Source: Streptomyces sp. NBC_01304 (GTDB lineage: Bacteria > Actinomycetota > Actinomycetes > Streptomycetales > Streptomycetaceae). From it: 64,000 bases of DNA. The notes below the pieces were generated by a model. The model was not told the DNA's origin, did not search any database, and was given only the letters and a program-made list of their open reading frames with translations. The position numbers were made by a program, and so were the translations under genes. Positions 13,942 through 22,778 of the stretch are shown here, in pieces. Every line of letters begins with the position of its first letter. Positions within the stretch are counted from its first letter, which is position 1. The DNA lies in assembly GCF_035975855.1 (NCBI RefSeq), contig NZ_CP109055.1, positions 7,812,001 to 7,876,000 of the forward strand, written 5' to 3'.

Positions 13942-15333
13942 CTCGAACTCGTGCGGGTGCGGCCGCAGCTGGATCGGTGCGATCTCGTTCGTGCGCTTGT
14001 AGTCGATCCACGTCTCGATCAGGTCGGGCGTGAAGACCCCGCCGGCGAGCAGGTACTCGTGGTCCGCCTCGAGCGCGTCCAGGACGGCCGGGAGCGAGGT
14101 CGGGACCTGCTGGACGTTGGCGTGCTCCTCGGGAGCCAGCTCGTAGAGGTCCTTGTCGATCGGCTCGGCCGGCTCGATCTTGTTCTTGACGCCGTCGAGG
14201 CCCGCCATCAGGAGCGCCGAGAAGGCGAGGTACGGGTTCGAGGACGGGTCCGGCGCGCGGAACTCGACGCGCTTGGCCTTCGGGTTGGAGCCCGTGATCG
14301 GGATGCGCATGGCCGCGGAGCGGTTGCGCTGCGAGTAGACCATGTTGACCGGGGCCTCGAAGCCGGGCACCAGGCGGTGGTACGAGTTCACCGTCGGGTT
14401 GGTGAAGGCGAGGAGGGAAGGGGCGTGCTTGAGGATGCCGCCGATGTAGTAGCGGGCGATGTCCGAGAGGCCCGCGTAACCCTGCTCGTCGTAGAAGAGC
14501 GGGATGCCGCCCTGCCACAGCGACTGGTGGACGTGCATGCCCGAGCCGTTGTCACCGAAGATCGGCTTCGGCATGAAGGTCGCGGTCTTGTTGTTGCGCC
14601 AGGCGACGTTCTTCACGATGTACTTGAAGAGCATCAGGTCGTCGGCCGCGGCGAGCAGCGTGTTGAACTTGTAGTTGATCTCGGCCTGGCCGGCGGTGCC
14701 CACCTCGTGGTGCTGGCGCTCGACCTGCAGACCCTGCTTGTCCAGCTCGAGGGAGATCTCGGCGCGCAGGTCGGCGAAGTGGTCGACCGGCGGGGTCGGG
14801 AAGTAGCCGCCCTTGTAACGGACCTTGTAGCCGCGGTTGTTCTCTTCCGAACCGGTGTTCCAGGCGCCCGCCTCGGAGTCGATCTCGTAGATCGAGCGGT
14901 TGGCGGAGGTCTCGAAGCGCACCGAGTCGAAGACGTAGAACTCGGCCTCGGGGCCGAAGTACGCGGTGTCGGCGATGCCGGTGGAGGCGAGGTACGCCTC
15001 GGCCTTCTTGGCCACGTTGCGCGGGTCACGGGAGTACTGCTCGCCCGTGATCGGGTCGTGGATGAAGAAGTTGACGTTCAGCGTCTTGTCGCGCCGGAAC
15101 GGGTCGAGACGAGCGGTCGACAGGTCCGCACGGAGCGCCATGTCCGACTCGTGGATCGCCTGGAAGCCACGGATCGACGAACCGTCGAAGGCGAGCTCCT
15201 CGTCCGGGTCGAACGCCGCCGCCGGCACCGTGAAGTGCTGCATTACTCCCGGCAGGTCGCAGAAGCGGACGTCGACGAACTTGACGTCCTCATCCGCGAG
15301 GTACTTCTTGGCGTCATCGGCGTTCTGGAACAT
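13924..15333 (-). CDS. glnA: Glutamine synthetase type I
   Basis: A 469-residue GSI-beta glutamine synthetase, which makes glutamine from glutamate, ammonia and ATP as a cytoplasmic dodecamer. Typical segments are [77 protein letters not shown] (metal and ATP region) and [10 protein letters not shown]. The adenylylation-site tyrosine lies in [11 protein letters not shown], so post-translational control by GlnE is expected. The ATG at 15331-15333 follows a strong GGAGGAG SD. GlnR boxes sit about 100 bp upstream. The C-terminal LYFDI codons are duplicated 4.17 kb away (9762-9779), which suggests the 3' end served as an integration site. Confidence 0.97.
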   Translation of the reverse strand: MFQNADDAKKYLADEDVKFVDVRFCDLPGVMQHFTVPAAAFDPDEELAFDGSSIRGFQAIHESDMALRADLSTARLDPFRRDKTLNVNFFIHDPITGEQYSRDPRNVAKKAEAYLASTGIADTAYFGPEAEFYVFDSVRFETSANRSIYEIDSEAGAWNTGSEENNRGYKVRYKGGYFPTPPVDHFADLRAEISLELDKQGLQVERQHHEVGTAGQAEINYKFNTLLAAADDLMLFKYIVKNVAWRNNKTATFMPKPIFGDNGSGMHVHQSLWQGGIPLFYDEQGYAGLSDIARYYIGGILKHAPSLLAFTNPTVNSYHRLVPGFEAPVNMVYSQRNRSAAMRIPITGSNPKAKRVEFRAPDPSSNPYLAFSALLMAGLDGVKNKIEPAEPIDKDLYELAPEEHANVQQVPTSLPAVLDALEADHEYLLAGGVFTPDLIETWIDYKRTNEIAPIQLRPHPHEFELYFDI

Positions 15334-15434
15334 CCAGCTCCTCCTACTCCCGGTCCGGGGTGGAGCCGGGGACGTGTCGCTCTCGGTGCGGCCAGTGCGG
15401 TGGCACACGCTGGACCCGACCATAGGGACGGGGG

Positions 15435-15473
15435 ATTTCTCAAGCATGACCCATTTGTTTCGCGGAAGTTAAC
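15435..15473 (-). promoter_or_regulatory. Double GlnR box upstream of glnA
   Basis: Read on the minus strand: GTTAAC, 6 bp, GAAAC, 6 bp, GTCAT, 6 bp, GAAAT (15473-15468, 15461-15457, 15450-15446, 15439-15435). This is the Streptomyces GlnR a1-b1-a2-b2 pattern (gTnAc-n6-GaAAc repeated) with perfect 6-bp spacing. GlnR activates glnA under nitrogen limitation in characterised Streptomyces, so this promoter should respond the same way. Confidence 0.88.
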
Positions 15474-15570
15474 CGCCCCGGGCGTGACAGCCGTCTCAAT
15501 GCGCCTCTCGTACGTTCCCGGGCACGCCCCGGCCTGTGGGTCCGGGCAAGGGGCGCAGTACCGTGTTCGG

Positions 15571-16038
15571 GTGGACAACCGACAAGCAATCGGATCGTGG
15601 CTCTCCGGCCCCAAGCAGGCCGCCGAGGACATGGGTGCCGACTTCGGCTACCGCGGCAAGCAGCTCGGCCTGCCGCAGGACGGCCCCGGCGCGATCGCCC
15701 CGACCGGCCGCCGCTTCGGCGCGCTCGCCGTGGACTGGGCGCTCTGCATGCTCATCGCATACGGACTCCTCGCCCAGGGTGACCGTCAGGCGATGGGCAA
15801 TTGGGCCCTTCTGCTGCTGCTCGTCCTGAATGTCCTGACGGTCGGAACGATCGGCTCGACCCCGGGCAAGCGCCTCTTCCGCCTCCGCGTCGTCGCCGAG
15901 GGCGGCGGCCGCCTCGGCATCGGCCGGGTCCTGGTCCGCAGCGTGCTGCTCTGCCTCGCCATCCCCGCCCTGATCTGGGACCGCGACGGCCGGGGCCTGC
16001 ACGACCGCCTCGCCCGCGCCGTCCAGGTCCGCATCTAG
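15571..16038 (+). CDS. RDD-family membrane protein
   Basis: A 155-residue RDD protein with a cytoplasmic N-terminus of about 50 residues and three membrane segments (FGALAVDWALCMLIAYGLLA, ALLLLLVLNVLTVGTIG, VLVRSVLLCLAIPALIW). The name-giving residues are present: Arg in TGRRFGAL, Asp in AVDWA and Asp in the final RDGRGLHDRLA. GSTPGKRLFRLRVV is the usual conserved loop. The function is unknown; some RDD proteins affect Na+/H+ exchange. GTG 15571 was chosen because it gives the expected conserved N-terminus, with AAGGGG at 15548-15553 as a distant SD. It is divergent from glnA and convergent with the DUF4191 gene. Confidence 0.82.
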   Translation: MDNRQAIGSWLSGPKQAAEDMGADFGYRGKQLGLPQDGPGAIAPTGRRFGALAVDWALCMLIAYGLLAQGDRQAMGNWALLLLLVLNVLTVGTIGSTPGKRLFRLRVVAEGGGRLGIGRVLVRSVLLCLAIPALIWDRDGRGLHDRLARAVQVRI

Positions 16039-16081
16039 CTCCAGCAGCTCTGGCGCGGCTCTCTTTTTCGTACGTACGCGA

Positions 16082-16119
16082 ATGGGGCGTCCCGAACCTC
16101 TCGGTTCGGGACGCCCCAT
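16082..16119. terminator. 16-bp perfect hairpin, bidirectional terminator
   Basis: ATGGGGCGTCCCGAAC (16082-16097) pairs with 16104-16119 around a 6-base loop. It lies between the convergent RDD and DUF4191 genes. Confidence 0.88.
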
Positions 16120-16168
16120 CGACGTAGAAGGAGAAAGACGCAGAAGGAAGAAAGCGGGAGCCGGGGGC

Positions 16169-16867
16169 TCAGCCCTTCTGGCCGCCGCGCGGCATCCGCA
16201 TGCCCTTGGGCATCGGGCCCTTGGGAAGCGGCATGTTGCTCATGAGGTCGCCGAGCGCGCGCAGCCGGTCGTTGGTCGCCGTGACCTGCGGGCCGGTGAG
16301 GGTGCGCGGGAGCTTCAGCATGGTGGTGCGGAGCTTCTTGAGGGGGATCTGGCCCTCGTCGTTGCCGACGATGAAGTCGTTGACCGGGACATCGATGACG
16401 ATGCGGGCCATCTTCTTCTTCTCGGCCGCGAGCAGGGTCTTCACCCGGTTCGGGTTGCCTTCGCCGATCAGCACGATGCCGGCCTTGCCGACCGCGCGGT
16501 GCACGACATCCTGGTTGCGGTTCATCGCGACTGCGGGGGTCGTCGTCCAGCCCTTGCCGACGTTGTCCAGAACGGCGGCCGCAGCTCCCGGCTGCCCCTC
16601 CATCTGTCCGAACGCCGCTCGCTCGGCCCGGCGCCCGAAGATGATCGCCATCGCAAGGAAGGCGAGCAGGAAGCCGAGAATTCCGAGATAGACCGGGTGA
16701 CCGATCAGGAAGCCGATCGCGAGGAAGACACCGAAGGTGACGATTCCCACAGCGGCGATGACAAGACCGATTTTGGGGTCGGCCTTGCTGGTCATCTTGT
16801 ACGTGAGGGCAATCTGCTTGAGTCGCCCTGGGTTCGCAGCGCTTGCTGCGTTGTCCTTCCTCGCCAT
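16169..16867 (-). CDS. DUF4191 integral membrane protein
   Basis: A 232-residue actinobacterial DUF4191 protein. A basic N-terminus (RLKQIALTYKMTSKADPKIG) precedes two adjacent membrane helices at about 33-80 (GLVIAAVGIVTFGVFLAIGF, ILGFLLAFLAMAIIFG). A cytoplasmic alpha/beta domain follows (GWTTTPAVAMNRNQDVVHR, GIVLIGEGNPNRVKTLLAAE, IPLKKLRTTMLKLPR) and a Met/Pro/Gly-rich tail. The family is conserved next to lipA in many actinobacteria, but its function is not established. It is transcribed in the same direction as lipB-lipA and the small gene at 16898, so it may be the last gene of that transcription unit if the hairpin at 17237 is read through. Confidence 0.82.
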   Translation of the reverse strand: MARKDNAASAANPGRLKQIALTYKMTSKADPKIGLVIAAVGIVTFGVFLAIGFLIGHPVYLGILGFLLAFLAMAIIFGRRAERAAFGQMEGQPGAAAAVLDNVGKGWTTTPAVAMNRNQDVVHRAVGKAGIVLIGEGNPNRVKTLLAAEKKKMARIVIDVPVNDFIVGNDEGQIPLKKLRTTMLKLPRTLTGPQVTATNDRLRALGDLMSNMPLPKGPMPKGMRMPRGGQKG

Positions 16868-16897
16868 GACTGGAAGTTTACGTGCCCTTCGAACGGA

Positions 16898-17101
16898 CTA
16901 CGACGTGCGGGCCGGACCAACCGCCTCGATGACCCGCTGAGCCTCGACCCGGTCCTTCGCGCGGCGCCGGTCCTCGAGCACGGACGACCAGGCGTTGCGG
17001 CGTGCGGTGCGCTGGCCGCTGCTCATCAGGAGCGACTCGACAGCGCGCAGTGCGTCGGTGACGGACGGGATGGCGGTGGCGCGTACGGGCGCGGCCTGCA
17101 T
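16898..17101 (-). CDS. Small conserved hypothetical protein, 67 aa
   Basis: A 67-residue, basic, Arg/Ala-rich helical protein (VTDALRAVESLLMSSGQRTA, SVLEDRRRAKDRVEAQRVIE). A strong SD (AGGGGGACC) precedes the ATG at 17099-17101. It sits between lipA and the DUF4191 gene, in the position where Streptomyces genomes (from memory) carry a small hypothetical gene. No function is known. Good SD and high third-position GC support it being real. Confidence 0.65.
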   Translation of the reverse strand: MQAAPVRATAIPSVTDALRAVESLLMSSGQRTARRNAWSSVLEDRRRAKDRVEAQRVIEAVGPARTS

Positions 17102-17236
17102 GGTCGTGGTCCCCCTCTGGACGAAGTGACGACGTGGCGTAAAGCCAGCGTCACTGAATGGTGTTACCAGCGCGTGACCGGCCGGTCAAACGCCGATGAA
17201 GCCTGATGAACCCTTGGCGCGAGGCCGTAAAAACCT

Positions 17237-17287
17237 GACGCGGCCCGTACGGGCACCCCGACCTGCGGGGACCGTACGGGCCGCGTC
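17237..17287. terminator. 16-bp perfect hairpin after lipA
   Basis: GACGCGGCCCGTACGG (17237-17252) pairs perfectly with 17272-17287. The loop itself contains a CCCCG/CGGGG stem. It is 66 bp beyond the lipA stop and should end the lipB-lipA transcript. Confidence 0.85.
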
Positions 17288-17352
17288 GTCGCAGCTGTTA
17301 CCGATCAGTAAGTACTTGTGCGTGAATTCACACGGTCCTGGCCCGCGAGAGC

Positions 17353-18318
17353 TCAGACCGCCTGCGAGGCGACGTACGCGCCACGCTTCTCGATCGCCAT
17401 CTGGTACAGCCGGCCCGCGCGGTACGAGGAGCGGACCAGCGGGCCCGACATCACGCCGGAGAAGCCGATCTGCTCGGCCTCCTCCTTGAGCTCCACGAAC
17501 TCGGCCGGCTTCACCCAGCGCTCGACGGGGTGGTGGCGCGGCGTGGGGCGCAGGTACTGGGTGATCGTGATGAGCTCGCAGCCCGCCTCGTGCAGCTGGC
17601 GCAGCGCCTCGCTGACCTCTTCGCGCTCCTCGCCCATGCCCAGGATCAGGTTGGACTTGGTGACCAGGCCGGCCTCGCGGGCCTTGGTGATGACCTCGAG
17701 GGAGCGCTCGTAGCGGAAACCGGGGCGGATGCGCTTGAAGATGCGCGGCACCGTCTCGACGTTGTGCCCGAGGACCTCGGGGCGGGACGAGAAGACCTCG
17801 GCCAGCTGGTCCGGGTCCGCGTTGAAGTCGGGGATGAGGAGCTCGACCTTGGTGTAGCCCTCGGCGCGCTCCGCCGTCATCGCGTGGATCTGGCGCACCG
17901 TCTCGGCGTACAGCCAGGCGCCGCCGTCCTCCAGGTCGTCGCGGGCGACGCCGGTGATGGTGGCGTAGTTCAGGTCCATGGTGACCACGGACTCACCGAC
18001 GCGGCGCGGCTCGTCGCGGTCCAGCGCCTCGGGCTTGCCGGTGTCGATCTGGCAGAAGTCGCAGCGCCGGGTGCACTGGTCGCCACCGATGAGGAAGGTC
18101 GCCTCGCGGTCCTCCCAGCATTCGTAGATGTTGGGACAGCCCGCTTCCTGGCACACGGTGTGCAGGCCTTCGCTCTTCACGAGGCTCTGCATCTTCGAGT
18201 ACTCGGGACCCATCTTCGCCCGGGTCTTGATCCACTCGGGCTTGCGCTCGATGGGGGTCTGGGCGTTCCGGACCTCCAGGCGCAGCATCTTGCGTCCGTC
18301 GGGTGCGACAGCGGACAC
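17353..18318 (-). CDS. lipA: Lipoyl synthase
   Basis: A 321-residue radical-SAM enzyme that inserts two sulfurs into octanoyl groups on lipoyl domains to make lipoate. The auxiliary cluster ligands are Cys56, Cys61 and Cys67 ([12 protein letters not shown]). The radical-SAM cluster is Cys82, Cys86 and Cys89 (CTRRCDFC). RSSYRAG near the C-terminus is the conserved terminal serine motif of LipA. The GTG at 18318 is preceded by GGGAG and gives the standard start; upstream in-frame codons are not conserved-looking. lipB lies 103 bp upstream on the same strand, so the pair supplies lipoate to the E2 subunit encoded at 33759-35498. Confidence 0.97.
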   Translation of the reverse strand: MSAVAPDGRKMLRLEVRNAQTPIERKPEWIKTRAKMGPEYSKMQSLVKSEGLHTVCQEAGCPNIYECWEDREATFLIGGDQCTRRCDFCQIDTGKPEALDRDEPRRVGESVVTMDLNYATITGVARDDLEDGGAWLYAETVRQIHAMTAERAEGYTKVELLIPDFNADPDQLAEVFSSRPEVLGHNVETVPRIFKRIRPGFRYERSLEVITKAREAGLVTKSNLILGMGEEREEVSEALRQLHEAGCELITITQYLRPTPRHHPVERWVKPAEFVELKEEAEQIGFSGVMSGPLVRSSYRAGRLYQMAIEKRGAYVASQAV

Positions 18319-18421
18319 GTCGGGCTCCCTACAGCTTCGATTCGTCGGCGTCCACCAGGGTACGCCCGTTCTTTGCACGGCCTTACGACCAGCCAACCTC
18401 TGGCCGAAGGTCCGCATTCCC

Positions 18422-19219
18422 TCAGACGGAGGACTTCTCGACCTCGCGCGGCTTCAGTTCTGCATTTTCGAGTACGTCCTTGAGATGGCGCTCGATCACC
18501 GGCAGGACTTCGGCGATCGTGATGTCCCGGCCCAGCTCGCCCGCGAGCGAGGCGACGCCCGCGTCCCGGATGCCGCACGGGACGATGCGGTCGAAGTAGG
18601 TGTTGTCCGGGTTCACGTTCAGCGCGAAGCCGTGCATGGTGACGCCCTTGGCGACGCGGATGCCGATCGCGGCGAGCTTGCGGTCCTCGCGGCGCTGGCC
18701 GGCGTTGGAGGGCGCGTACTCCGGGCCGTTGAGCCGGGGGTCGAACTCCTCGTCCTGCAGGCGGGGGTCGAAGTCGAGGGAGAGGCCGCCGATCGACGGC
18801 CGCTGCTCGACGGGATCGCCGAGGACCCACACCCCGCTGCGGCCCTCGACCCGGCTCGTCTCCACGCCGAACTCGGCACACGTGCGGATCAGGGCGTCCT
18901 CGAGGCGGCGTACATGCGCGACGACATCGACGGGGCGCGGGAGCTTCAGGATCGGGTAGCCCACCAGCTGGCCGGGGCCGTGCCAGGTGATCTTGCCGCC
19001 GCGGTCCACGTCCACGACCGGGGTGCCGTCCAGCGGGCGCTCGCTGTCGGCGGTACGCCGCCCCGCCGTGTACACCGGCGGGTGTTCCAGGAGCAGGCAG
19101 GTGTCGGGGAGCTCGTCCGCGAAGCGGGCCGCGTGCACCCGGCGCTGCTCGTCCCACGCCTGCTGGTACTCGACCTGGTCCGGGCCGAAGCCCAGATGGA
19201 CGAACTGCAGGTCACTCAC
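18422..19219 (-). CDS. lipB: Octanoyl-ACP:protein octanoyltransferase
   Basis: A 265-residue LipB, which transfers octanoate from ACP to lipoyl domains, the substrate step for LipA. Motifs are [33 protein letters not shown], the catalytic Lys181 in [20 protein letters not shown] and Cys215 in PCGI. There is an insertion of roughly 40 residues (about 138-178) between the GVWV strand and the catalytic Lys compared with short LipB proteins. It is rich in charged residues and probably a surface loop. The GTG at 19217-19219 has a GGGAGG SD at the right distance. The 254-bp region upstream, shared with the divergent regulator at 19474, must hold both promoters. Confidence 0.96.
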   Translation of the reverse strand: MSDLQFVHLGFGPDQVEYQQAWDEQRRVHAARFADELPDTCLLLEHPPVYTAGRRTADSERPLDGTPVVDVDRGGKITWHGPGQLVGYPILKLPRPVDVVAHVRRLEDALIRTCAEFGVETSRVEGRSGVWVLGDPVEQRPSIGGLSLDFDPRLQDEEFDPRLNGPEYAPSNAGQRREDRKLAAIGIRVAKGVTMHGFALNVNPDNTYFDRIVPCGIRDAGVASLAGELGRDITIAEVLPVIERHLKDVLENAELKPREVEKSSV

Positions 19220-19473
19220 GGCGGTCCTCCCTGAAAACACGTTCACAGTGCATGTTTCACGCCGTACGCAACTGTACGGGGCCCCTCTGACGTCCGCGTC
19301 GGCAGCCGCGTGCGTCATCTCTCCGCCCAATCCTCACACGTTCCCTCACACGATCGGATGAATAGGGGGCGAAGGTGGCTTTGGGGGCAGTTGTGGCCGC
19401 TACATTCGCGCCGTTCGGCGGCAGGACATGAGGGCTGCTCCCGGGCCCGGAACGGCAGGAGACCGCAGAGCTG

Positions 19474-20916
19474 ATGACGGAACGACCTCCCCAGCGCACG
19501 CCCAACCGCCAGCTCGCCGCGCTCATCGCAGAGGCCGGCTTCTCCAATGCGGGGCTGGCCCGCCGGGTGGACCAGCTGGGACTGGAGCACGGTCTCGACC
19601 TCCGCTACGACAAGACCTCCGTGACCCGCTGGCTGCGCGGCCAGCAGCCACGGGGCACCACCCCCGCCCTGATCGCCGAGGTCTTCACCCGCCGCCTGGG
19701 GCGGCGGCTGTCCGCGCAGGACCTGGGGCTCGACGCGTGCGCCCCGGTCTACGCGGGCCTGGAATTCGCGGCGGGCCCCGAGGAGGCCGTCGACATCGTC
19801 AGCGGCCTGTGGCGCAAGGACTCCGGCAGCCATGCCGAACTCCGCAAGATCGCCTTCACCCCGGCCGGGCTCGTCGTGCCGAGCCGGGACTGGCTGATCG
19901 GCCGGGCCGACGAGCGGGTGGGCCACGGCGAACCGGCGGCCGGCGCGCGCGTGCCCGTGCAGGGACGGCCCGCGGTGCCACGCCAGCGCACCCAGACCGA
20001 GCGCGGCCCCGGCCAGAAGGTCAGCGCGGGCGACATCGCGGCGCTCCGCTCCGTCGGGGAGCTCTTCCGCGCCCTCGACCACGCCTACGGCGGCGGGCAC
20101 GCCCGCCAGGCGCTCGTCCGCTACCTCGAGCACGAGGCCGAGCCGATGCTCCGCGGCACGTACGGCGAGACGACCGGGCGGCGGCTCTTCGGTGCCGCCG
20201 CCGATCTGACGCGGCTGGCCGGCTGGACGTCGTACGACATCGCGGCGCACGGCCTCGCCCAGCGCTACTTCGTGCAGGCCCTGCGGCTGTCCCAGGCGGC
20301 GGGGGACCGGGCCTACGGTTCGTACGTCCTGGTCACGATGAGCCGCCAGGCCGTCTATCTGGGCCACGGCCGCGAGGCGGTCCAGCTGGCGCGGGTCGCC
20401 CAGCAGGGCGTCGGCTCGGCGGCGCCGCCGCTGGTGCAGTCGCTCCTGCACTCCGTCGAGGCGCGTGGGCACGGGGTGCTCGGCGAGGTCCGGGCGTGCA
20501 CCGCCTCGCTGGTGCGGGCCGAGCGGGCGCTGGAGACCGCGCGGCCCGGGGACGATGTGCCGTACTGGGCGCGGTTCTTCGACGAGGCGCAGCTGGCGGA
20601 CGAGTTCGGGCACTGCCACCGGGATCTGCAGCAGTACCGGGCCGCGGCACAGCACGCGGAGCGCTCGCTGCAGTTGCGGGCGCCGGCCTTCGCCCGGTCC
20701 CGGCTGTTCTGCCGGGTCGTGCTTGCCTCTGCCCGGCTCGGCCTTGGCGAGCTGGACCAGGCCTGCGCCCTGGGGGCGGAGGCTGCGCAGCAGGCTTCTG
20801 AGATGCGGTCTGCGCGGGCGCTGGAGTATGTGCGGGACTTCGAGCGGCGGCTCGAGCCGTATCGGGATGCGGGGCCTGTGCGGGGGTATCGGGATCGGGT
20901 GGCTGCGCTGGGGTGA
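19474..20916 (+). CDS. Streptomyces-type regulator with TPR-like C-terminus (NsdA-like)
   Basis: A 480-residue protein of a type common in Streptomyces. The N-terminal 75 residues resemble a helix-turn-helix (NRQLAALIAEAGFSNAGLAR, YDKTSVTRWLRGQQPRG). The remainder is all-helical with TPR-like repeats (AAADLTRLAGWTSYDIAAHG, YFVQALRLSQAAGDRAYGSY, AVQLARVAQQGV, YRAAAQHAERSLQLR). This layout matches NsdA-type negative regulators of differentiation and antibiotic synthesis. The similarity is judged from memory, so the exact orthologue is not claimed. The SD is AGGAG at 19457-19461. It is divergent from lipB and followed by a large palindrome. Confidence 0.7.
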   Translation: MTERPPQRTPNRQLAALIAEAGFSNAGLARRVDQLGLEHGLDLRYDKTSVTRWLRGQQPRGTTPALIAEVFTRRLGRRLSAQDLGLDACAPVYAGLEFAAGPEEAVDIVSGLWRKDSGSHAELRKIAFTPAGLVVPSRDWLIGRADERVGHGEPAAGARVPVQGRPAVPRQRTQTERGPGQKVSAGDIAALRSVGELFRALDHAYGGGHARQALVRYLEHEAEPMLRGTYGETTGRRLFGAAADLTRLAGWTSYDIAAHGLAQRYFVQALRLSQAAGDRAYGSYVLVTMSRQAVYLGHGREAVQLARVAQQGVGSAAPPLVQSLLHSVEARGHGVLGEVRACTASLVRAERALETARPGDDVPYWARFFDEAQLADEFGHCHRDLQQYRAAAQHAERSLQLRAPAFARSRLFCRVVLASARLGLGELDQACALGAEAAQQASEMRSARALEYVRDFERRLEPYRDAGPVRGYRDRVAALG

Positions 20917-20929
20917 GGCGGGTTCTTTT

Positions 20930-21051
20930 CCCCACCCCGCCCCTTCCCGAAAGTCCTGTGGACGGCTTCAAAGACTGTCCTCAAGCGCCGGACGGGCTGA
21001 TTTATCAGCCCGTCCGGCGCTTGAGGACTTTCGGGAAGGGGCGGGGTGGGG
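20930..21051. repeat. Nested 122-bp palindromic repeat of Streptomyces intergenic type
   Basis: Outer 25-bp arms (20930-20954 and 21027-21051) and inner 23-bp arms (20978-21000 and 21005-21027) are all perfectly complementary, with a 4-base loop. The inner arm contains CAGCCCGTCCGGCGCTTGAG, a sequence I recognise as a repeated intergenic palindrome in Streptomyces. It lies between convergent genes and should act as a bidirectional terminator. The bases 20955-20977 interrupt the left side only. Related copies lie inside the PKS gene at 60515-60560 and 61763-61866. Confidence 0.85.
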
Positions 21052-21056
21052 GAAAT

Positions 21057-22412
21057 CTAAGCCGCCACCGGCACCAGCAGATCCGCGCCGCCCGCCACCT
21101 CAACCCCGAAATCCCGCAGCACCGCCCGCCCGGCCCGCCGCCCCGAGTGCAGAGCACCCTGCACCGTGCTCGTATCCCGGTGATCGCCACACACGTACAA
21201 CCCGGCGAGGAGCCGCACAGCCCGCCGAAGGTCATGCGGCGCAGGCATGGCGGGGACGGCCTCCGGGTCGTGGTGGACCGCGAGCAACTCCCAGTCGGCG
21301 GTGGACGTTCCGTACAGGCGCGCGAGGTGCGAACGGATCGCGGGTTCCGAGGGCGGCGGCCCCAGGATCACCGAAGAGATCAGGGGGCGGCCGGAAGGGG
21401 CGCGCGAGGGATCGACCTCGCTGATCACGGCCGTGTGCGAGACGGGCCCGACCCGGTCCGCGTCAAGCACCAGCGCGGGCGAGGCGAGCGGCGAGGAGGG
21501 CGCGGTGTGGTGGACCACCGTCACCGGGTGGAACGACGGCATCCGCAGCCCGGGCAGCAGCTCGGCGGCCTGCCGCGCCCCCGTCGCCAACAGCACGGCG
21601 CGGCACCGCAGTTCACCATGGTCGGCGGTCCGCACCGCGGAGGTGGAGACCTCCACGGCCTTGACTCCGGTACGCACCGTCCCGGGCGGCAACGCCGAGG
21701 CGAGCAGGGTGGGCAGCGAGGCGGCGCCGCCCTCCGGTAAGCACAGCCGGCCCCGGGCGAAGCCGCGCAGCACCAGGTCCGCGACGCGGCTGGAGGTGGC
21801 CGTCAGATCCGGGTCGCAGAGCAGCGCCGACAGGAGAGGGCGCAGGAATCCGTCGACGGTCCGCGGCGGCAGCCCGCGCGTCGACAGGGCCTGGGCTGCG
21901 GGGAGTTCGGGGCGGGCGAGGACGCGCCGCGCCGGGGTCGCCGCGAGCCGGGCCAGGGCCGCGCCGAGGCGGGCCTGGTCGAGGGCGGCGCCCATCGCGG
22001 GGCGGCCCGACCCCGAGGGGGCGCTCGCGAGGGCGCGTGCCGCAGTGAGTGCGCCCCTCGCGCTCCGGGCCGGGCCCCGGGCGGAACCCCAGCCACCGCC
22101 CGGCTCCCAGATCCGGCGGACGCGGCCCTCGCTGTGCACGAGGATGCCCGGCGACAGCGGGTGCAGCACGAGTGCGCCGAGGCCCGGGGTGCGACGGAGT
22201 TCGGGGTACGAGGTGGAGAGCAGTTGCCCGATCCGGTCGAGCCGGAAGCCGTCCAGCTCCTCGGTGGACATGCGGCCCCCGACGTAAGGGGCGGCCTCCA
22301 GGACGACGGTTGTTACCCCTGCGCTGGTCAGCTGGTGCGCCGCGGAGAGCCCGGCGATGCCCGCTCCCACGATGACGACTTCCGCTTCCGCATGATCCGC
22401 GGACTCAAGCAC
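21057..22412 (-). CDS. FAD-dependent amine oxidase/protoporphyrinogen oxidase-like protein
   Basis: A 451-residue flavoprotein of the NAD(P)-binding Rossmann, amino_oxidase type. The dinucleotide motif is VVIVGAGIAGLSAAHQL at about residues 12-28, followed by VVLEAAPYVGGRM (the GG doublet of the family). The C-terminal FAD-binding motif is LYVCGDHRDTSTVQGALHSG. The substrate is unknown; homologues are annotated as protoporphyrinogen oxidase-like or phytoene desaturase-like. The GTG at 22410-22412 follows GGGGAGG at the correct distance; longer in-frame starts lack an SD. The next gene on the same strand (TIGR01777 type) lies upstream across a 366-bp gap. Confidence 0.82.
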   Translation of the reverse strand: MLESADHAEAEVVIVGAGIAGLSAAHQLTSAGVTTVVLEAAPYVGGRMSTEELDGFRLDRIGQLLSTSYPELRRTPGLGALVLHPLSPGILVHSEGRVRRIWEPGGGWGSARGPARSARGALTAARALASAPSGSGRPAMGAALDQARLGAALARLAATPARRVLARPELPAAQALSTRGLPPRTVDGFLRPLLSALLCDPDLTATSSRVADLVLRGFARGRLCLPEGGAASLPTLLASALPPGTVRTGVKAVEVSTSAVRTADHGELRCRAVLLATGARQAAELLPGLRMPSFHPVTVVHHTAPSSPLASPALVLDADRVGPVSHTAVISEVDPSRAPSGRPLISSVILGPPPSEPAIRSHLARLYGTSTADWELLAVHHDPEAVPAMPAPHDLRRAVRLLAGLYVCGDHRDTSTVQGALHSGRRAGRAVLRDFGVEVAGGADLLVPVAA

Positions 22413-22691
22413 GTGCCCCTCCCCGAGGTTGCGCGGCCGGTGGAGTGCTGATGCCCCCAACGGGCGCTGGGAATACCCGAGTTCGGGTCGAGCGTATGAA
22501 CGTATGGTCGAGTGGGGGGAGTCGCGTGCCGACGGACACGGGGGCACGGTGGTCGCACGATTGCGGCACGCAGTGCCAGGGCTTGCGCGGCGGCACGGAT
22601 TTTTGGCGTGCGGCGCCGGGGTCGGGCTTCGGGTCGTCTTGGCCCAGGCCCCGATTCAGCCGTGTGCGGCACCTTCGGGCTGTGCCCACCC

Positions 22692-22726
22692 TCCCCCAAG
22701 CTCTCGGCTTCGCTCGAGCAGGGGGG
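22692..22726. repeat. Short palindromic repeat in the 22413-22778 intergenic region
   Basis: CCCCC-AA-GCTC ... GAGC-AG-GGGGG can fold to a stem with a CTCGGCTTCGCTCGAG core, another repeat type I recognise from Streptomyces intergenic DNA. It lies downstream of the TIGR01777-type gene. The rest of 22413-22778 has no supported gene. It contains a CGTATG-AA-CGTATG direct repeat and an ACCCGAGTTCGGGT palindrome upstream of the oxidoreductase, likely promoter region. Confidence 0.6.
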
Positions 22727-22778
22727 ACCCCCCTCGCCCTGCGGCACGCCTGCCCACAGCGGCCAAAAGGGGAGGAGC

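Noticed and set aside
13951..15570. Long plus-strand open frame antisense to glnA leading into the RDD gene
   Set aside because: Opposite glnA it has no protein-like features; only its end from 15571 encodes the RDD protein, which has its own start.
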